Shown: piece after piece, positions 45,365-58,800 of the stretch
Layout: each line of letters begins with the position of its first letter
Numbering within the stretch: the first letter of the stretch is position 1
Source: Hymenopellis radicata
Taxonomy: Eukaryota > Basidiomycota > Agaricomycetes > Agaricales > Physalacriaceae
Length of the DNA: 64,000 nucleotides
Reading direction: 5' to 3'
NCBI GenBank assembly: GCA_015501595.1
Contig: JADNRX010000181.1
Location: forward strand, 43,127 to 107,126
Notes under the pieces: generated by a model
The model's database searches: none
The model's input: only the letters and a program-made list of their open reading frames with translations
What the model was told of the DNA's origin: nothing
Program-made: the position numbers and the translations under genes

Positions 45365-45455
45365 ACCTAGCTTAGGGTCTGGAAGGTAGAATAGGGTTCC
45401 CAATCGGGACATAGGGTTCCGCATTGGGACGTAGGGTCCCCTACTCGGGTTAGCT
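45356..45455. repeat. degenerate telomere-like tract
   Basis: Right at the S28 stop codon the sequence runs CCCTAAACCTAGCTTAGGGT, then three spaced copies of (A/G)TAGGGT(T/C)CC and finally CGGGTTAG. CCCTAA and TTAGGG units thus occur within 100 bp, in both orientations. It marks the border between chromosomal genes and the helicase/satellite region. The S28 stop TAA is part of the CCCTAA unit. Confidence 0.45.
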
Positions 45456-45933
45456 AGGTCTCACCATATCTCCCTCCTCATCCATCTTGCGTCATCCATG
45501 CACCCATCCTCACTTCGCTCTCCTACTCGTCTTTATTCTCTCGCTTCTCATGATATCCACTACTCTCGGTCTCCTCAGCCCGCTCCACTTCTCCGTTCCA
45601 ATCCTACGACAAGTAGGCAAGTCTGAGCATATGTTCCTTCTCATCTCTCATGCATGCTCCAGACACACATCCTCACTTCGCTTTGCTACTCGCTCTCAGA
45701 ATTCGATTCTATCTTCTCCATATCATGAGCATAGCATCCTTATAATATCCCATACAGTCTCCATATTAACTAGAGACATCAGATACTGCACATTGAACAC
45801 ATGAAGTCGGCCTCTCCAAGTTTGTAAAAATAGTTGACTAAGCAAATTTCCCAAAGCGGCAACTTCCCACGACTAGTTACCCGATTGAGATGGACTCAGG
45901 TAGCAGTTTGCTCCTTGACCTCTTACCACCACC
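45456..45933 (+). other. helicase gene 5' flank
   Basis: CT-rich sequence with two similar blocks about 165 bp apart (CATCCTCACTTCGCT, near 45505 and 45669). No coding sequence. It probably includes the promoter and 5' UTR of the helicase gene; the ATG is in a good context (ACCACCATGTC). Confidence 0.45.
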
Positions 45934-48900
45934 ATGTCAGGGTCACCTCCTGTCTCTCCCACTAAAAGAGCAACCAGTTCAGGCAACTCGCCTAATCAAT
46001 CTAAGCGCACACGCACTCGCGCTAATACTGGATCGTATAACAGGTCTCCTAGTCCGGTTGTATGTTGTCTAATCCTATTATTTTCTCTCTCTTATTCGCC
46101 TTTTAGCACACACCTCATCCCCTTCCCATTCCTCGCTATGAGGAAGAGGAGGACGAAGAAGAGGAAGTCCCGCAAGATCTGCCTCCTTCGCTCTTCCCAG
46201 CAGTTGATCCCGGTCCTCTGGCTGAAGACGAAGACGAGGAGAATGGGTCCATCTTCTCTCTCGTATCTGGCTTCCTCTTCCTCACCACCTGTCGCATTCT
46301 CAGTCTCTGGAATCTTGTCATCAGCACCCAGCTCGACTGCATCATTTGTACCATCTGCGAACAGGCCATCCCCATCAAAAAAGCCCCACTCTCCACTCAC
46401 TTTACCGAGAAGCATAAGAACGCCAAGTTTAACTATGATCTTGTTCAGAATATCCTCTCTCGTATCGATACTCTCACTCCGGATTATTATGACATTCCCT
46501 ATAACTCCACCATACCCCTTCCTGCATACGAAGGCATCAAGTTACAGTTTGGTGCCTGGGGCTGTCCTCTCTGTATTCGAGTCTCCTCTTCTAAAGCAGC
46601 ATTGACTCGACACTACTCGACCTATCATAAAGACTTCCATGGCACACGTATAGCTATCAAAGATGTGCACTATCAAGAATTGTACAAGTCGGTTCATCAT
46701 CCTCCCTTCCGCGTTATTCCTCCACCCTCTCCTCCTCCTGACGATAATGATCCATCACCCATGGAAGATATCGAGCCCTCAGACGCTGCTGCTATTGCCA
46801 ACTTTCTCGGAGATGTCAAGGCGTATAAAGGACAGACACGTCATATTGGTACTCGGAATGCCCGTCTCGTCAGCCCACTCCTTAATCGCACACGCTGGCC
46901 TGAACTCGTCGACAATAAGGAGGTCGATGATCTTATAGCACAAAGAGAGTTAGGCCAAGCTGGCACTCCCTTGAAGCGTCTACGGAAGTTCCTCTATGAC
47001 TTCTTCGATGAGGCTATCTGTCTTGTTGAACAATCAGAGCTTCTAGTCGTTCAGACTCTAAACAGCAGTGATCCAGACAAAGAGTACGCTATTCTATTTC
47101 TTCTCATCGCTCTAACTCATATATTGATTTTTCAGTGGAATTAATAATACGCCACTCGAGAAGCACCACCAGCACAGCACGACTCTGAATTCATATATCC
47201 TCCCTATCAATCATTTCCTATGCTCTCTGCTCTTTCGTCCGGAAGACCCTTCAATGATGTCAGCATTCCATGAGTATCCTACTACTCCTGCACTTACGGC
47301 TGGATTGGCAAAACTCCAGGCAGTGCTCGATGACGATGACAGTGTTCAAGACGAGTTTGACACTGCTGCTCAATCCGTATTTATTGCACTTTGGCATACT
47401 AAATGGCCGATTACTGTCGGACAATCCTGGTCCGATCCTACAGCCTGCTTCCTGGGTTTATACTCTCTTCGAAAGGACGGCTCGTATTTAGGACCAGGCG
47501 ATGTCACTCCTATCCTCGCTCGATTAATGCGTGCGATGCAGCTTGTCACTCTTCGCCAAGTCCACCTCCGTCACAATGCTAATCGCAATCTTGATCGCTG
47601 CGACCTTGCCCGGGAGTTTCATCCTTGGGTGCAAGGCAAGGCAAATACCACATACAGCTACCTATACGCATTGATGCAATATGCTTCTGCTATTGCTCGC
47701 CTATCCCATTCTATGCCGCGGATTTGGTGGAGCGATAACAAGGGCTATACAGCCATGTTGTATCGTGGACAGGCTATCTCCCTCGATCAATTGCGCATGA
47801 TTGTTTATCGCCTCCAAGGCAAAGCCGCAGAACTTTGGAGACAATTGCTATTTGGCCTAAACATCCGTGTTGACTACAATCAGCTTCTTTCAGACAATTT
47901 GACAGAGACAACACCAGGCTACTCATTCCTCACAGATACACGCAATTCTTCCTTCGCAGAGGCCAAGGACCTTTTAGCCGAGAACTTTATGCGAGACCCT
48001 ACAGCACGACTCGACTTTATCGCTAATCGGATGTTTAATTCTATCGGTGCACGGCAATGGCTGCAACGTCTCGCTCAGCTTGAGGTGCTCCTTATGACAG
48101 GTCTGCATCTCAGCAGCGGTGGCCCAGCTCGCGGTACCGAGTTGACTTCAATGCAAATATGCAATTCAGATACTCGTATTCGCAATGCCTTTGCCCTCGG
48201 TCCCTATGTCAGTGTCGTTCGTCAATATACAAAGGTCTCGAATATGATGGGTCACGACAAACTTATTCCCAATGCAGTGGATTCCTTCTTTGCCGATCTC
48301 CTCATTCAGGTTCACGCACTCGCTCGTCCTTTCGCCTCGTACCTTGCTACGAGAGCTGCCGCCGACTTTCCAAACGCACCGTTGCAGTATAGAAATATGC
48401 TGTTTATGGACTTTTGTAAACCATTCGAGTCACATCGTCTCACCCAACAGCTCGGTGCCTTCTCCTCTTCTGTCCTCGGTTGGGAGATGGGTCTCAATGC
48501 CCATCGTCACATCTATATCGCCTTCCATCGTAAACATCACGATGGTCTCAACCGAGAACTCGAGAGTACAGAAAATGACACCATTGACGCACTACAATCG
48601 GGACATTCCTTGGCAACGGAGAATCGAGTATATGGGCTATCTACTAGCGCCATGGATGGAGCTACAGAAGACAATCTTCAACTCTACTTGGAAGCCTCAA
48701 CGGCCTGGCAACGCACTCTCAAGGTTGTTCCTGCAGGGCTCGGCCTGACATATGAAATGTCGGGACATGCTCAATACGATGAATTACTCGCTAAAGGCAC
48801 TATTCCCCCACTTCATGCTGCTGCCTCAGCTTCATCCAACGCCTCCATCGCAGCCGGTCAAACATTTTTAGCAGAATTTAAAGAGTACAATCAATCGGCG

Positions 48901-51479
48901 CATACGACTACGCATACAAAGCTCAATCTCATTCTTACGATGCTTGAAACTCAAGCGATAGAGCTGAAGACACATACTCAACAGCTTCGGTCGCTGGAGT
49001 TTGCAGTTCAGAAACATCCGACTGCTCCTCTCTACCCTTTAGATGGTGAGGAATTGGAATATGTTGAGAGTATGTTATTCGGTTTCTTCTATTATCCAGC
49101 GCTTATCTATATTTTTAGGAGACCGCTTCGAGCCAGGAGATCACTTTGAGCCAGATGATTCAAATCCCTTTGATGATTCTGCTCATAAATCAGACGCTCC
49201 ATCAATACATGCAACACCGCCTCCATTAACGGACGACCTTCCTCATAAAGAGATGCCATTTGATCACCATACTCCTCCACAGCCTCTACCAACTTCCTCT
49301 CCAGCACGATCCGCTTCCAAAGAGACCCCATTTAATCATCATCATACTCCTTCTTCGCCTACTCTCTCTCGAGCACGGTCTCCTTCTATCATCATCACTG
49401 ACAGTGACGATGATGATATAGGTACAACCTCACCTGAACCACCTATCCGGTACAAAATGTATCGAGATGGTTATAGGTGTTACACTGCGGAGCTTGTTCC
49501 TAACGATGTCCTTCATGACCTTCGAGCACTCTTGCATGAGCCAGATGCTATATGGCGATCGGATCTGCAACGTACACTCTTTATAGAGTTGATGGAGCTG
49601 GAACGAGATGTGGTAGCAGCTATGCAAACCAATACGGGCAAGTCGTTACCTGTGATCCTCGCTGCTCGCCTCACTCAAGGCATCACTGTCATCGTTCTTC
49701 CGTATGTTGCATTGAAGAACGATTGGAGAACACGTCTTGATGGCATGGCTGTGGGCTACGAGACATTTGACAGTCGAATTGAATGCAAGGAACCTCCTGT
49801 CCTGACTGGGCAGCATAAAATCGTTCTCGTAACGGCAGACGTCTCTGCATGGCCTCGATTCCGCAAGGCGCTCGGCTTTATGGCAGCTAAGGGCATGCTG
49901 GTTGCTCGTCTAGTCTTCGATGAGTGTCAGGCATTCTTTGCCGATGTCAGCTACCGACACGCACTCAAGTATCCCTTCATGCTCCGAGCAAATTTCAACG
50001 CTCAGGTCGTTCTCTTATCTGGTACTCTCCCACCAATTGCTGAACCCTTTCTGCTCCAAACATTCCTGCTCAAAAACCCAATCGTTCTTCGCACCCACTC
50101 TTCCCGCTTCGAAATTGCCTATAGAATTGCGGCTCCAGCTTCACAAGGTCAGATGGCAGATCGTATTCGTGACATTCTCGCTACTGCGCACATCGATACG
50201 GAGCTCGACTCAATTGACGAGTGGCTGGATAATGACAAGTACTTGATTTACGTGCCATTTGTCAATAGCGGCAAGGACCTAGCAAAGGCGTTGAATTTGG
50301 ACTTTTATCATGCCGATCAGGAGCAACGCACAGATAAGAAAGTCCAGCATCGCATAACACCACAGGAACAGACTGCTATCCTCGAACGATGGAGATCAGG
50401 GGAAAAGCAGGGTTTGGTCGCCACTAGTGCCCTCACTTCTGGCTTTCACGAACCTCATATTCGCCTTGTTATACATGGCGGAGATCCCTATAGTCAAGTG
50501 GATTATAATCAAGAGGCAGGACGTGCTGGTCGTGACGAGGAGGATGCAGTCTCTATTGTGATCCCCTTCCATGTCCGATCTGATCTGCAAAACATGAGTC
50601 TTCGCTCAGGCCTCGCAGACTTTCAGGGCACTCAAGCAATGATCGACTATTTGCGGCCTAAACACCAACTCACATGGCCTGAGAGCTGCCTTCGATATCA
50701 GCAAACTAGACACATTGATGGTAAAGGCTATACGTGCACACAGTTCAAGTCGCCTCTTTGCTCCTGTATGTATCTATTAATATCTAAATTATCCTTCTCT
50801 AACTCTGCCTTCTCTAGCATGTTTACTTCACAGTGACTCACGAGATGTGGCGCTCGATTTAACACCAGAACAGTATCCGCCGCCCCTCGTAACTCTTGTC
50901 AAATCTCTCACTGCGGAGGAACTCCAGACCAAGCTCTTCGAAAGCTTCAACGAGACTTCATCCCTAGCGGCAATGAAAATGGGTGAAGTCTTAGCAGAGA
51001 TGCGTCGCACCTCAGAGGGATACCTGGAAATGCTTGAATATGGGCAGGAATGCTGTGGGTACTGCGTTGGAGAAGGATTCTTCGAGGTGCATGATCCGCT
51101 TGCTTGTCCACGACTGTCATATCGCACCCGTGGACAGTTTAAAGCAATGATGGCAGGCATTACCTTTCCCCTCAACAAGTCATGCTGCTTCCACTGTGGT
51201 GTCATCACCGTTGGACATGACATCCTTCATGTCGACTACAGTGAAGGGCCCTGTCCTCATAAGAACTTTACGAAAGCACTGGTATTCCATGGCTACTTGA
51301 ACCACGGAACTGCGCTACTGAGCGATCTTCATTCTACGCCCATCATGTCAAAACACCTGTTAAAGGAGCCTCGCAGCTTTGGAGAATGGCTCGGAAAGCC
51401 AAATAATACGAGGGAGAAGACAAATTTCTTTGCTACACTCTGGTGGTACTATCGTAGACACATTAATCCATTAGAATAG
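45934..51479 (+). CDS. telomere-linked RecQ-type helicase with C2H2 fingers and a tyrosine-recombinase-like domain
   Basis: Five exons (45934-46059, 46107-47083, 47136-49069, 49119-50765, 50818-51479) close exactly to 1,781 aa with no break. Two C2H2 fingers come first: C123-x2-C126...H140-x4-H145 and C195-x2-C198-x12-H211-x4-H216, the paired layout of OrsD-like (PF12013) proteins. Residues ~690-870 look like a tyrosine recombinase: GGPARGTEL (R700), YTK (K734), NAHRHIYIAF (R825), SGHSLATENRVYG (H858, Y867; the 9-residue H-Y spacing is canonical). The helicase follows: TNTGKS (1183-1188), DECQ (1280-1283), LSGTLPP and QEAGRAGR (1477-1484), as in RecQ/SF2 enzymes. A Cys/His-rich tail (CCGYC, CCFHCG, CPH) ends the protein. 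It lies 12.3 kb from the telomere next to satellites, the usual place of fungal telomere-linked helicases. The recombinase call is my inference. Confidence 0.85.
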
Positions 51480-51759
51480 TACTATTACATGTTATTTGCT
51501 CTTGATCTTCACTCGAGAACTTGTCCGGGGCGGAGTAGCTTAGTCATCTAATTTTACAAAATTGGGCAACGTGTTAGACTACCTCATTCCACATGTTTCT
51601 GCGGGTAATGTCATGCCACATCAGTGCACAAGTGTGACGTACATGATCCTGAGAGGTGCTGGCTGAGCAGGAGGTCAGGTTCAACCCATTCAGAGTGTGG
51701 CGCATTTTCTGTTCCCTGAAACTCGTTCGTTGGAGCCATATCCGGATGCCAGCCGATGC
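51480..51759. other. helicase gene 3' flank
   Basis: Non-coding sequence between the helicase stop codon and the first satellite unit. No distinct motif. Confidence 0.4.
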
Positions 51760-52990
51760 ACGCTGACTGCCTCAATCGAACATGCCTAATACCGGGCTGC
51801 CAGGAGGAGAATTCGGACATCCGCAGCCGAATAACTCAACCGGGAGCTCAGACAGCTTCGTAGGGCGGGAACAAACACAGGCGTGGCCAATACGACACTA
51901 GATTCGAGTCCCTGGATCTCAAATACAGCAGGATAATGCGCACACGAATAGCTGAGGGTGCAGATGCTATGGTATGATGACCAGGGAGCGGAATGGAGAC
52001 TAGGGTGTCGTCGCGCGCGAACGAGGACAGGTGCCACCGACCGCGGCGCGAATTCGGATTCCTGGGTGTCGAAAACCCTGGGAGACATAAGGACAGGGGC
52101 TCTGGACGACTATGAGAGAGGGAAATGCGGCCAGAATATGTCTGGAGAGGAGATGATGGGCTGCAGCGTTAACGAAGCCTCGCGTGGGACTGTGGACGCT
52201 GAAAATCGATTCCCAGATATAGAAAACGGTGAGATGAAGCAGGAGAAGTTAAAGGGACGCTTGAGACAGAGGAAAATGCGGCCAACATATGGTTGGAGGA
52301 GGAGATCATGAACTGCAGCCTCAACGAGGCGTCGCGCGGGTCCGGGGATGCTGGGAATCAATTCCCAGACATAGAAAACAGTGGGACAATGCCGCCTCGA
52401 ATACCTGGGAGTGCAGGTGCACTGGGAGAGTGCCTGGGCCCGGAGTTGGAGACCAGAACGTCGTCGCGCGAGAACGAGGACAGGTGCCACCAATCAGGGC
52501 GCGAATTCGCATTCCTGGGTGTAGAAAACCCCGGGAAACCCATCATCCAGTAATCTGAAGCAGCAGGATGGGTAGGACTTTGGGAGGGTATATCAGATGC
52601 AGCTCAGACTGCTCTAGCGCGGAAACGTGGATTCGCGCGGCCAATCGGACCAATCGGAGACCGGATTCGAACTCCTGGGTGTCGAAAACCCCACGACAGC
52701 CAGCATAGAACAATCTGTAGACCCACATAGGTAGGACAGTCAATCTGAGTAAGGGAATGGGGACCAGGACGTCGTACCGGGGCAACGTGGATTTGCGCCG
52801 CCAATCGGACACCGGATTCGGATTCCTGGGTGTCGAAAACCCCAGGAGAGCCAACATACAGCAATCGGTAGAGCCAGGATGGGTACTCGGGCAGTCCCCG
52901 GGTGACGAAGAAGGCAGATTTCCTCGGTGTTGTATTCTGCATCGTTTGCCTTGTATCCGGGGTCGTTCTGAATCGAATTCATTGCTGAAA
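51760..52990. repeat. subtelomeric satellite of ~151 bp
   Basis: Diverged units share a block like GGATTCGNACTCCTGGGTGT followed by CGAAAACCCC. The CCTGG anchor falls at 51911, 52061, 52514, 52674 and 52825, so spacings are 150, 453 (3 x 151), 160 and 151 bp. A second block (CTGCAGCNTNAACGA then GATTCCCAGA) repeats at about 52160 and 52314. Open frames inside are by-products of the repeat. Confidence 0.8.
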
Positions 52991-53159
52991 ACGAACGCCA
53001 ATAGCCACGGGAACCTGGGCCAACAACCTGGCGAGTATTCCGCGTATTACTCGCCCAACAGCTCAGAGTTCACTTCAAGCCGCGATGCCAGGCGTGTCTC
53101 GGGGCGATCTCATGCGATTTCAACGACGGACTTAGCCGCGTGACGCTGGATCCATAAGC

Positions 53160-55730
53160 CCGTTATCACCGCTTTACCGCTAAGAACCTGACACCGGTGT
53201 CACCGCGTTAGCGCTGTGACACGTGGCAGCGTCCTTGTCTCCATTCCAATGCGAATTTTGGTTCTGTACGCGACGCAATTGCTTCCGGAACCTTACGACG
53301 TCACCAGAAGGGTTTTCACTGATGGCTAATCGCAATACCGCTGTGTGGCGCAATTTTACTCGCGCAGGCAGCATATTTCATACCCTCACTTATCCTGTGT
53401 CTTTCGGGCTCATTCTGGGCGCGTTCTAATGCGCATTCGATGCCTAAAGACGACGCCATTTTTGTTGGGACGCTCGGACAAGGGGGCGAAGATCTGCTCC
53501 CAAAATACTTAGCCTGGGAGCGGATTTGCTCTCTCTCTTATCCTGCCTCTTTCTGATCATTCGTGGGCCCGTTCTAATGTGAATTCTGGACGTACAGACG
53601 ACGGAAACCCTTCTTGAATGCTACGACCCCACGCACGCTGTGTGGCGCACATTTACTCGCCCAGGCAGCATATTTCGTTCCCCCACTTCTCCTGCGTCTT
53701 TCGGGCTCATTCTTGGCGCGTTCTAATGCCCATTCGCTGCCTAAAGACGACGCCATTTGCGTTGGGACGCTCGGACAAGGGGGCGAAGATCTGCTCCCAA
53801 AATACTTAGCCTGGGAGCGGATTTGCTCTCTCTCTTATCCTCCCTCTTTCCGGTCAGTCGTGGGCTCCTTCTATCGCGAATTTTGGACGTACAGACGACG
53901 GAAACCCTTCCTGAACGCTACGACGCGACGCACGCTGTGTGGCGCACATTTACTCGCCCCGGCTACCCATTCCCATCCACCACTTATCCTGCTCCCTTCG
54001 GTCCCATTCCGGGCGCGTTCTGATGCGTGTTGGATGCTTGAAGACGGCGCCATTATCGTAGGGAGGCTAGGACAACGGGGCGAAGATCTGCTCTCAAAAT
54101 ACTGGGCCTAGGAGCAGATGTTCTGCATCTCTTATCCTCCCTCGTTGGGCTTGTTCGTGGGCGCGTTCTTATGCGCATTACGTCCCTACAGATTACGCAA
54201 TTGCTTCTTGACCGCTGCAACGTCACCCCGCTGTGTGGCGCACATTTACTCGCCCAGGCAGCATATTTCGTTCCCCCACTTATCCTCCGTCTTTCGGCCT
54301 CATCCTGGGCGCGTTTTTATGCGCATTTGATGTCTAAAGATGACTACATTATTGTTGGGATGCTCGGACAGCGGGGCGAAGATCTGCTCCCAAAATACTT
54401 ACCCTGGGAGCGGATTTGCTCTCTCTGTTATCCTCCCTCTTTCCGGTCATTCGTGGGCTCGTTCTACTGTGAATGCTCGAGTTACAGACGACGCAAACCC
54501 TTCCTGAACCCCACGGCGCCACGAACGATGTGTGGCGCACATTTACTCGCCCAGGCAGCATATTTGGTTCCCCCCCTTATCCTGCGTCTTTCGGCCTCAT
54601 CCTGGGCTCGTTCGTATGCGCATTGGATGCCTGAACTCGACGCAATTACTCCCTGGAGGCTCGGACGACGAGTCGCAGATCTGCTCCTTAAATACTCACC
54701 CGGGGAGCAGAATTACTCAAACACGTATCCTGGATCCTTCGGACGATATGCGGGCTCGTTCTGATGCCCTTCTCGTTGCAAAATCGAACAGAAGTGGTCT
54801 CGAGGGGCTGCTACATCATGTGGCCCAGATGCACAGCAATTACTCGCCCGGGTTGTGTCAGCGCCGCCACGTCTTCTCATGTCTTCCTCTGAGCCGTTAT
54901 TCCTGCTTGTAGGCGCCTTCTGATGGCGTTGTACGATTCGAATCGAGCGCAGGCTACCCCGGGAAGCTGGGACGACGACCTTGAGAGCTACTCGGAAAGT
55001 ACTCGGCTTAGAGGTGAGATTTCTTATATGTCTCATTCGGCCTCTCTCGCGCTCATCCCGGCCTCGTTATGATGCCCCTTTAGTCGCATAATCGACCTCA
55101 AGTTACCCCGCAACCCGGGGACAGCGACGTGGAGCTGTGCCGCCCATAACTCGCCGAGAAGTGTGGCGCACATTTTCGTTCAGTAAATCTCCTTGTTTCG
55201 AGGGGTACGCGGGCTCGATGCACGACTCCTGGACCGTCCGTCTGTTGCTCAATAATTTTCAGGACCCACGGAGCAGTGGCTGGCGCACTGCCTCCGGATT
55301 CGTCGCCCAGTAGCCCAGACATACTGCATATCTTAAATACTATGATTCCGGTCGTTCTCGTGCGCGTTCTAGGTCTATTTGAGTGTGTTATTCGAACGCC
55401 AACAACGCCTACCCGGTAGGACAACGCCTCAGCAAGCTGCGCCCGAAGTACGGGCCAGATGGTTGGATTTCTTGAACGGCCTAGCCTGCTTCGTTCGCGT
55501 CCTTTGCGGGCGCATTCTACTGCCGCCTAACGTCCTGAATCCATTGCACTGTTCCTCGTGCCGTTAAGACACGTCTCCCAAGACATGCGCCCGGATTACT
55601 CGCCCAGGAGCCTGATCTTCTGGGGTTCATTACCCGCTTTGTTCGGGCCAGGTGCGGGCTCGTTCTGATGCCCACTGAGTACCTAAATTGAACGCATTTT
55701 CCCCCGTAGGGGTAGCGCAAAAAGCGCGTT
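53160..55730. repeat. dimeric subtelomeric satellite, 297-bp unit (block 1)
   Basis: The GTGGCGCA box occurs at 53345, 53642, 53939, 54235 and 54532 (spacings 297, 297, 296, 297). The block GATCTGCTC occurs at 53491, 53788, 54085, 54381 and 54678 (297, 297, 296, 297). The two blocks alternate about 148 bp apart and are themselves similar (TTACTCGCCCAGGCAGCATA versus ATACTTAGCCTGGGAGCGGA), so the unit is a dimer of ~148-bp monomers. After about 54,760 the units become degenerate and irregular until 55,730. Confidence 0.9.
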
Positions 55731-55869
55731 CACTGCTCTTGAATTTCCACCCGCTCACCTGCCAGTCTTCCTTCTTGCGCGGGTTCACGCTGCTCACGGT
55801 TCAGCTAAGCAAAGAATAGCGCGAGAATCAACCATTTTAGGGACCAGAATTCGACTACAACAAGTACAT

Positions 55870-58800
55870 TTACTGCTCATCCTCCCGCATCTTCTTGGTG
55901 ACCCGACCGACGGCTGGAGACACCACCGCACTCGTAGCAGTGCTGTGAGACCGCTTCGGGATGCGCCGTGTCAGCTTCGGCACGGTGATCTGGCTGCCAC
56001 ATCTCGCAAAGGCTACCGCCTTCATGTCCTCTAGAATCCGGTCATGGTCCGGCGTACCTCGGATAATGGTCATCAATATCGTGATATACGCATCGATGTC
56101 GACTTCCTCTTCCTCCACGAACCCCGGAGAACTAAATGGCGAGCCGAGAACGTTGCTACCACTTGCCTCATTGGGAGGTGTAGTCGGATCGAGCTCGTTG
56201 CGCTGCATCTGGGCGTTAACGTTCTCCCCGGACCAGTCATCGCTGCCATAGCCGGCGTGAGCATAGAGTTCGTCTAACTCCACTGGAAAACTGGCCATAG
56301 CATTATTCTGAGTGACATCAGTAAGCGGTTCAGTCGGAACGAGCGATGGCAGGTTGGCGGGAGACTTGGCCGGGGACGAGAGCGGTGACGGCATGTCTTC
56401 GTCTGGTGTACCTGCAACCAAGCCTGCACCTACATCAGCCTCAACCGGTGTCACATCTTGGACACCGGGCTCCCGCTCCACCTCAGGTTCCAGCTCTGCA
56501 ACCCCAGCAATGTCCGGGAGTGCTATCTCCAACGAGCTGTCGGGAGACTTGGCCGGGGATGAGAGCGGTGCCGGCACGTCCTCCTCTGATGTACCTGGAA
56601 CCAAGCCGCCCCCGACATCAGCCTCAACCGGTGTCATAGCTTGGATAGCAGTCTCCCGCTCCACACCAGGTTCTGACTCTCCAACCGACGGAACGTCCAC
56701 TAGCGCCATCGCCGACTCGTCTTCGTCATCTGGAAAAGCATCATCACTGAACTCGGCAAAAAGATCCGGCGTGTCAGGCGTAGGAGTAGCGAGAGGCAGT
56801 TGCTCATCGTTGAACAAGTCACTGGCGGCGGGGACAGTAGGAGTAGCGAGAGGCAGTTGCTCATCGTTGAACAAGTCACTGGCGGCGGGGACAGGCGGCG
56901 GCTGAAGAGGGGAGACAGGAGGACGCGGTGGGCTGACAGTAAGTGCAGGGACAGGAATACTAGCAATACGAGAGATGACTCGTGCCGGTGGGGGTGCAGG
57001 CGGGTCCGCAGCAGATGCAGAGGTGGGAGCAGGAGGGATATACGCGTCAGGCGTCTTCCAACGCGTACCGGCAAGGTCCGGAAGGTCAGCCGGAACCATC
57101 TTGTGCGTCTTCAGGTCCCGAATGCCCATTAGCACTGTCTTGGGATCTAAGAGATGAAAGAGACCTCCGAAACCATCAACGAGCTCTGAGTTTCCACTCG
57201 TCGTGAATGTGTGAAGAGCGTGAATAAGACCAGCACCAAAACCGGGGAAAATACCAAGCTTTACTGGGATTCTATCGCGCCCCCAAATCAGTGGCGTCAT
57301 CACCGTAGGCATCTTAACTGTGGGCGGTATGTATGCAGGAGGAACGGTGAACTTGGAAGGAGTCAAAAGCTCTGTCCAGAAGTCGATAGGAAAGTGAGCA
57401 ATATCGTAGTTATCCGTGCTCCCTTTGGCCATTCGATAGAGACGCTGTAGAGATTATAAGTACGTATCTTGATTATAGAGAGAACAACCCACATCAAAGA
57501 ATGCCGATGGAGTGTGCGCCTTGAGATACTCACAGTAGTTGTCAGTATCACCATTTGGGCGGCGCACACCAGGCTTCCTGTACATGCGCCTTGCGACACT
57601 GACGATATTGTACTTTTTCGTCCCGAAGATCAGCCATTGCGCCTATCGGGAGTTAGCTCATACATATTTCAATAATTAATTGAAACGTACTAAAGCAAAG
57701 CACCCGACTGCGCTTACAAATCCATGGTCCCAGCGCCGAAACTTCCCCATATCGGCTAGTGAGATGAACTGAATCAACGCCGTTAATAGATGAATGTTCG
57801 ACAGAAAAAAGCATACATACAGTAGAAAATCTACGGTTATCGTTGAGGCGGACGTTGTGAAATCCCTCCCGCATCATCCCGCCGTTCACCAATAACCCAT
57901 GAGACTCGCTGCAAAGTCCCACGTTCTGATCGAACAGTGCAGCGCCGGTGTTGTCGTCCGCGGGCCCGATCTTGCTATACACATCCGCGTTCGTCACAAA
58001 CGGATTGCCGCAAGCGATATGAACCTGGACGGCATCCATAGCACTCCACATCGTAACCTGTAAGCAGAAGACATCATATTGGTATCCTCGCACAGAGAAG
58101 AAATCGTACCGGCTGAAAGTGCATATCAAGAACCTCACCCACGATCGTCAACCACTTAAGCGTAGACGTCTGCCGCAGAACCGTAGATTCGTTCTTGAAT
58201 CCGGGCTTCGCAGTACACGGAACCACGTCTGTAAGCAGCTTCAGAAGCGGTAGCCAAGTCGGGACGTTTCGGATTACATCCACCATCGCATTTCGCAGCG
58301 GTCGCTTCTCCGACTTGGGATCAAGGTCGTCGTCCGGTGAGCACTCGAGAACGGTATTGAGAGTTGTCCACAGCGACACGTAACGCTCTCCATCATTCCA
58401 CTTGGCTGACAGCGGATTCGCATCAAGACTACGACACTTCTCGACAAGCGCAGTCATTACGAGCAGAACCGTACTGCTGGGATCGTTGATCCGCGCCAGA
58501 TCATGACCGAGATTGTCTAGCAGCGCCATCTCGGTGAGGAACTGGCTGGTAACGGCTCCGCTCAAGGCTATCAAACACGTCAATATACGGCCGGACAGTG
58601 AGATCGAAAACACACCAGAGACAAAGAGATACATGGGGAAGAAGTCGAAGCGCTCGGCTATAGCGTGCTTTCCTGCAGCACGCAATATCGTACCGGCCGA
58701 TCCGGTGGCCGTAATTCTATGTCCACCCATATACACGTCGATAGTCAGGCCGTCAGCGGTCGTGATCGTGATAAGGGGCTCCTCGGAGTCGTACTCGCGG

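Noticed and set aside
45356..45380. Head-to-head telomere fusion point
   Set aside because: A fusion of two ends gives TTAGGG followed by CCCTAA; here CCCTAA precedes TTAGGG and only single units exist.
46092..46415. Minus-strand acidic/glycine-rich frame
   Set aside because: Antisense shadow of the acidic region in helicase exon 2.
53614..54764. Two long plus-strand frames (165 and 197 codons) with repeated leucine-rich sequence
   Set aside because: They are reading frames of the 297-bp satellite (297 is a multiple of 3), repeated in each copy; no start context, introns or flanking gene signals.
56312..56905. 197-codon plus-strand frame rich in Ser/Gly
   Set aside because: Antisense of the repetitive region of the five-exon 1,016-aa gene, whose exons close exactly on the other strand.
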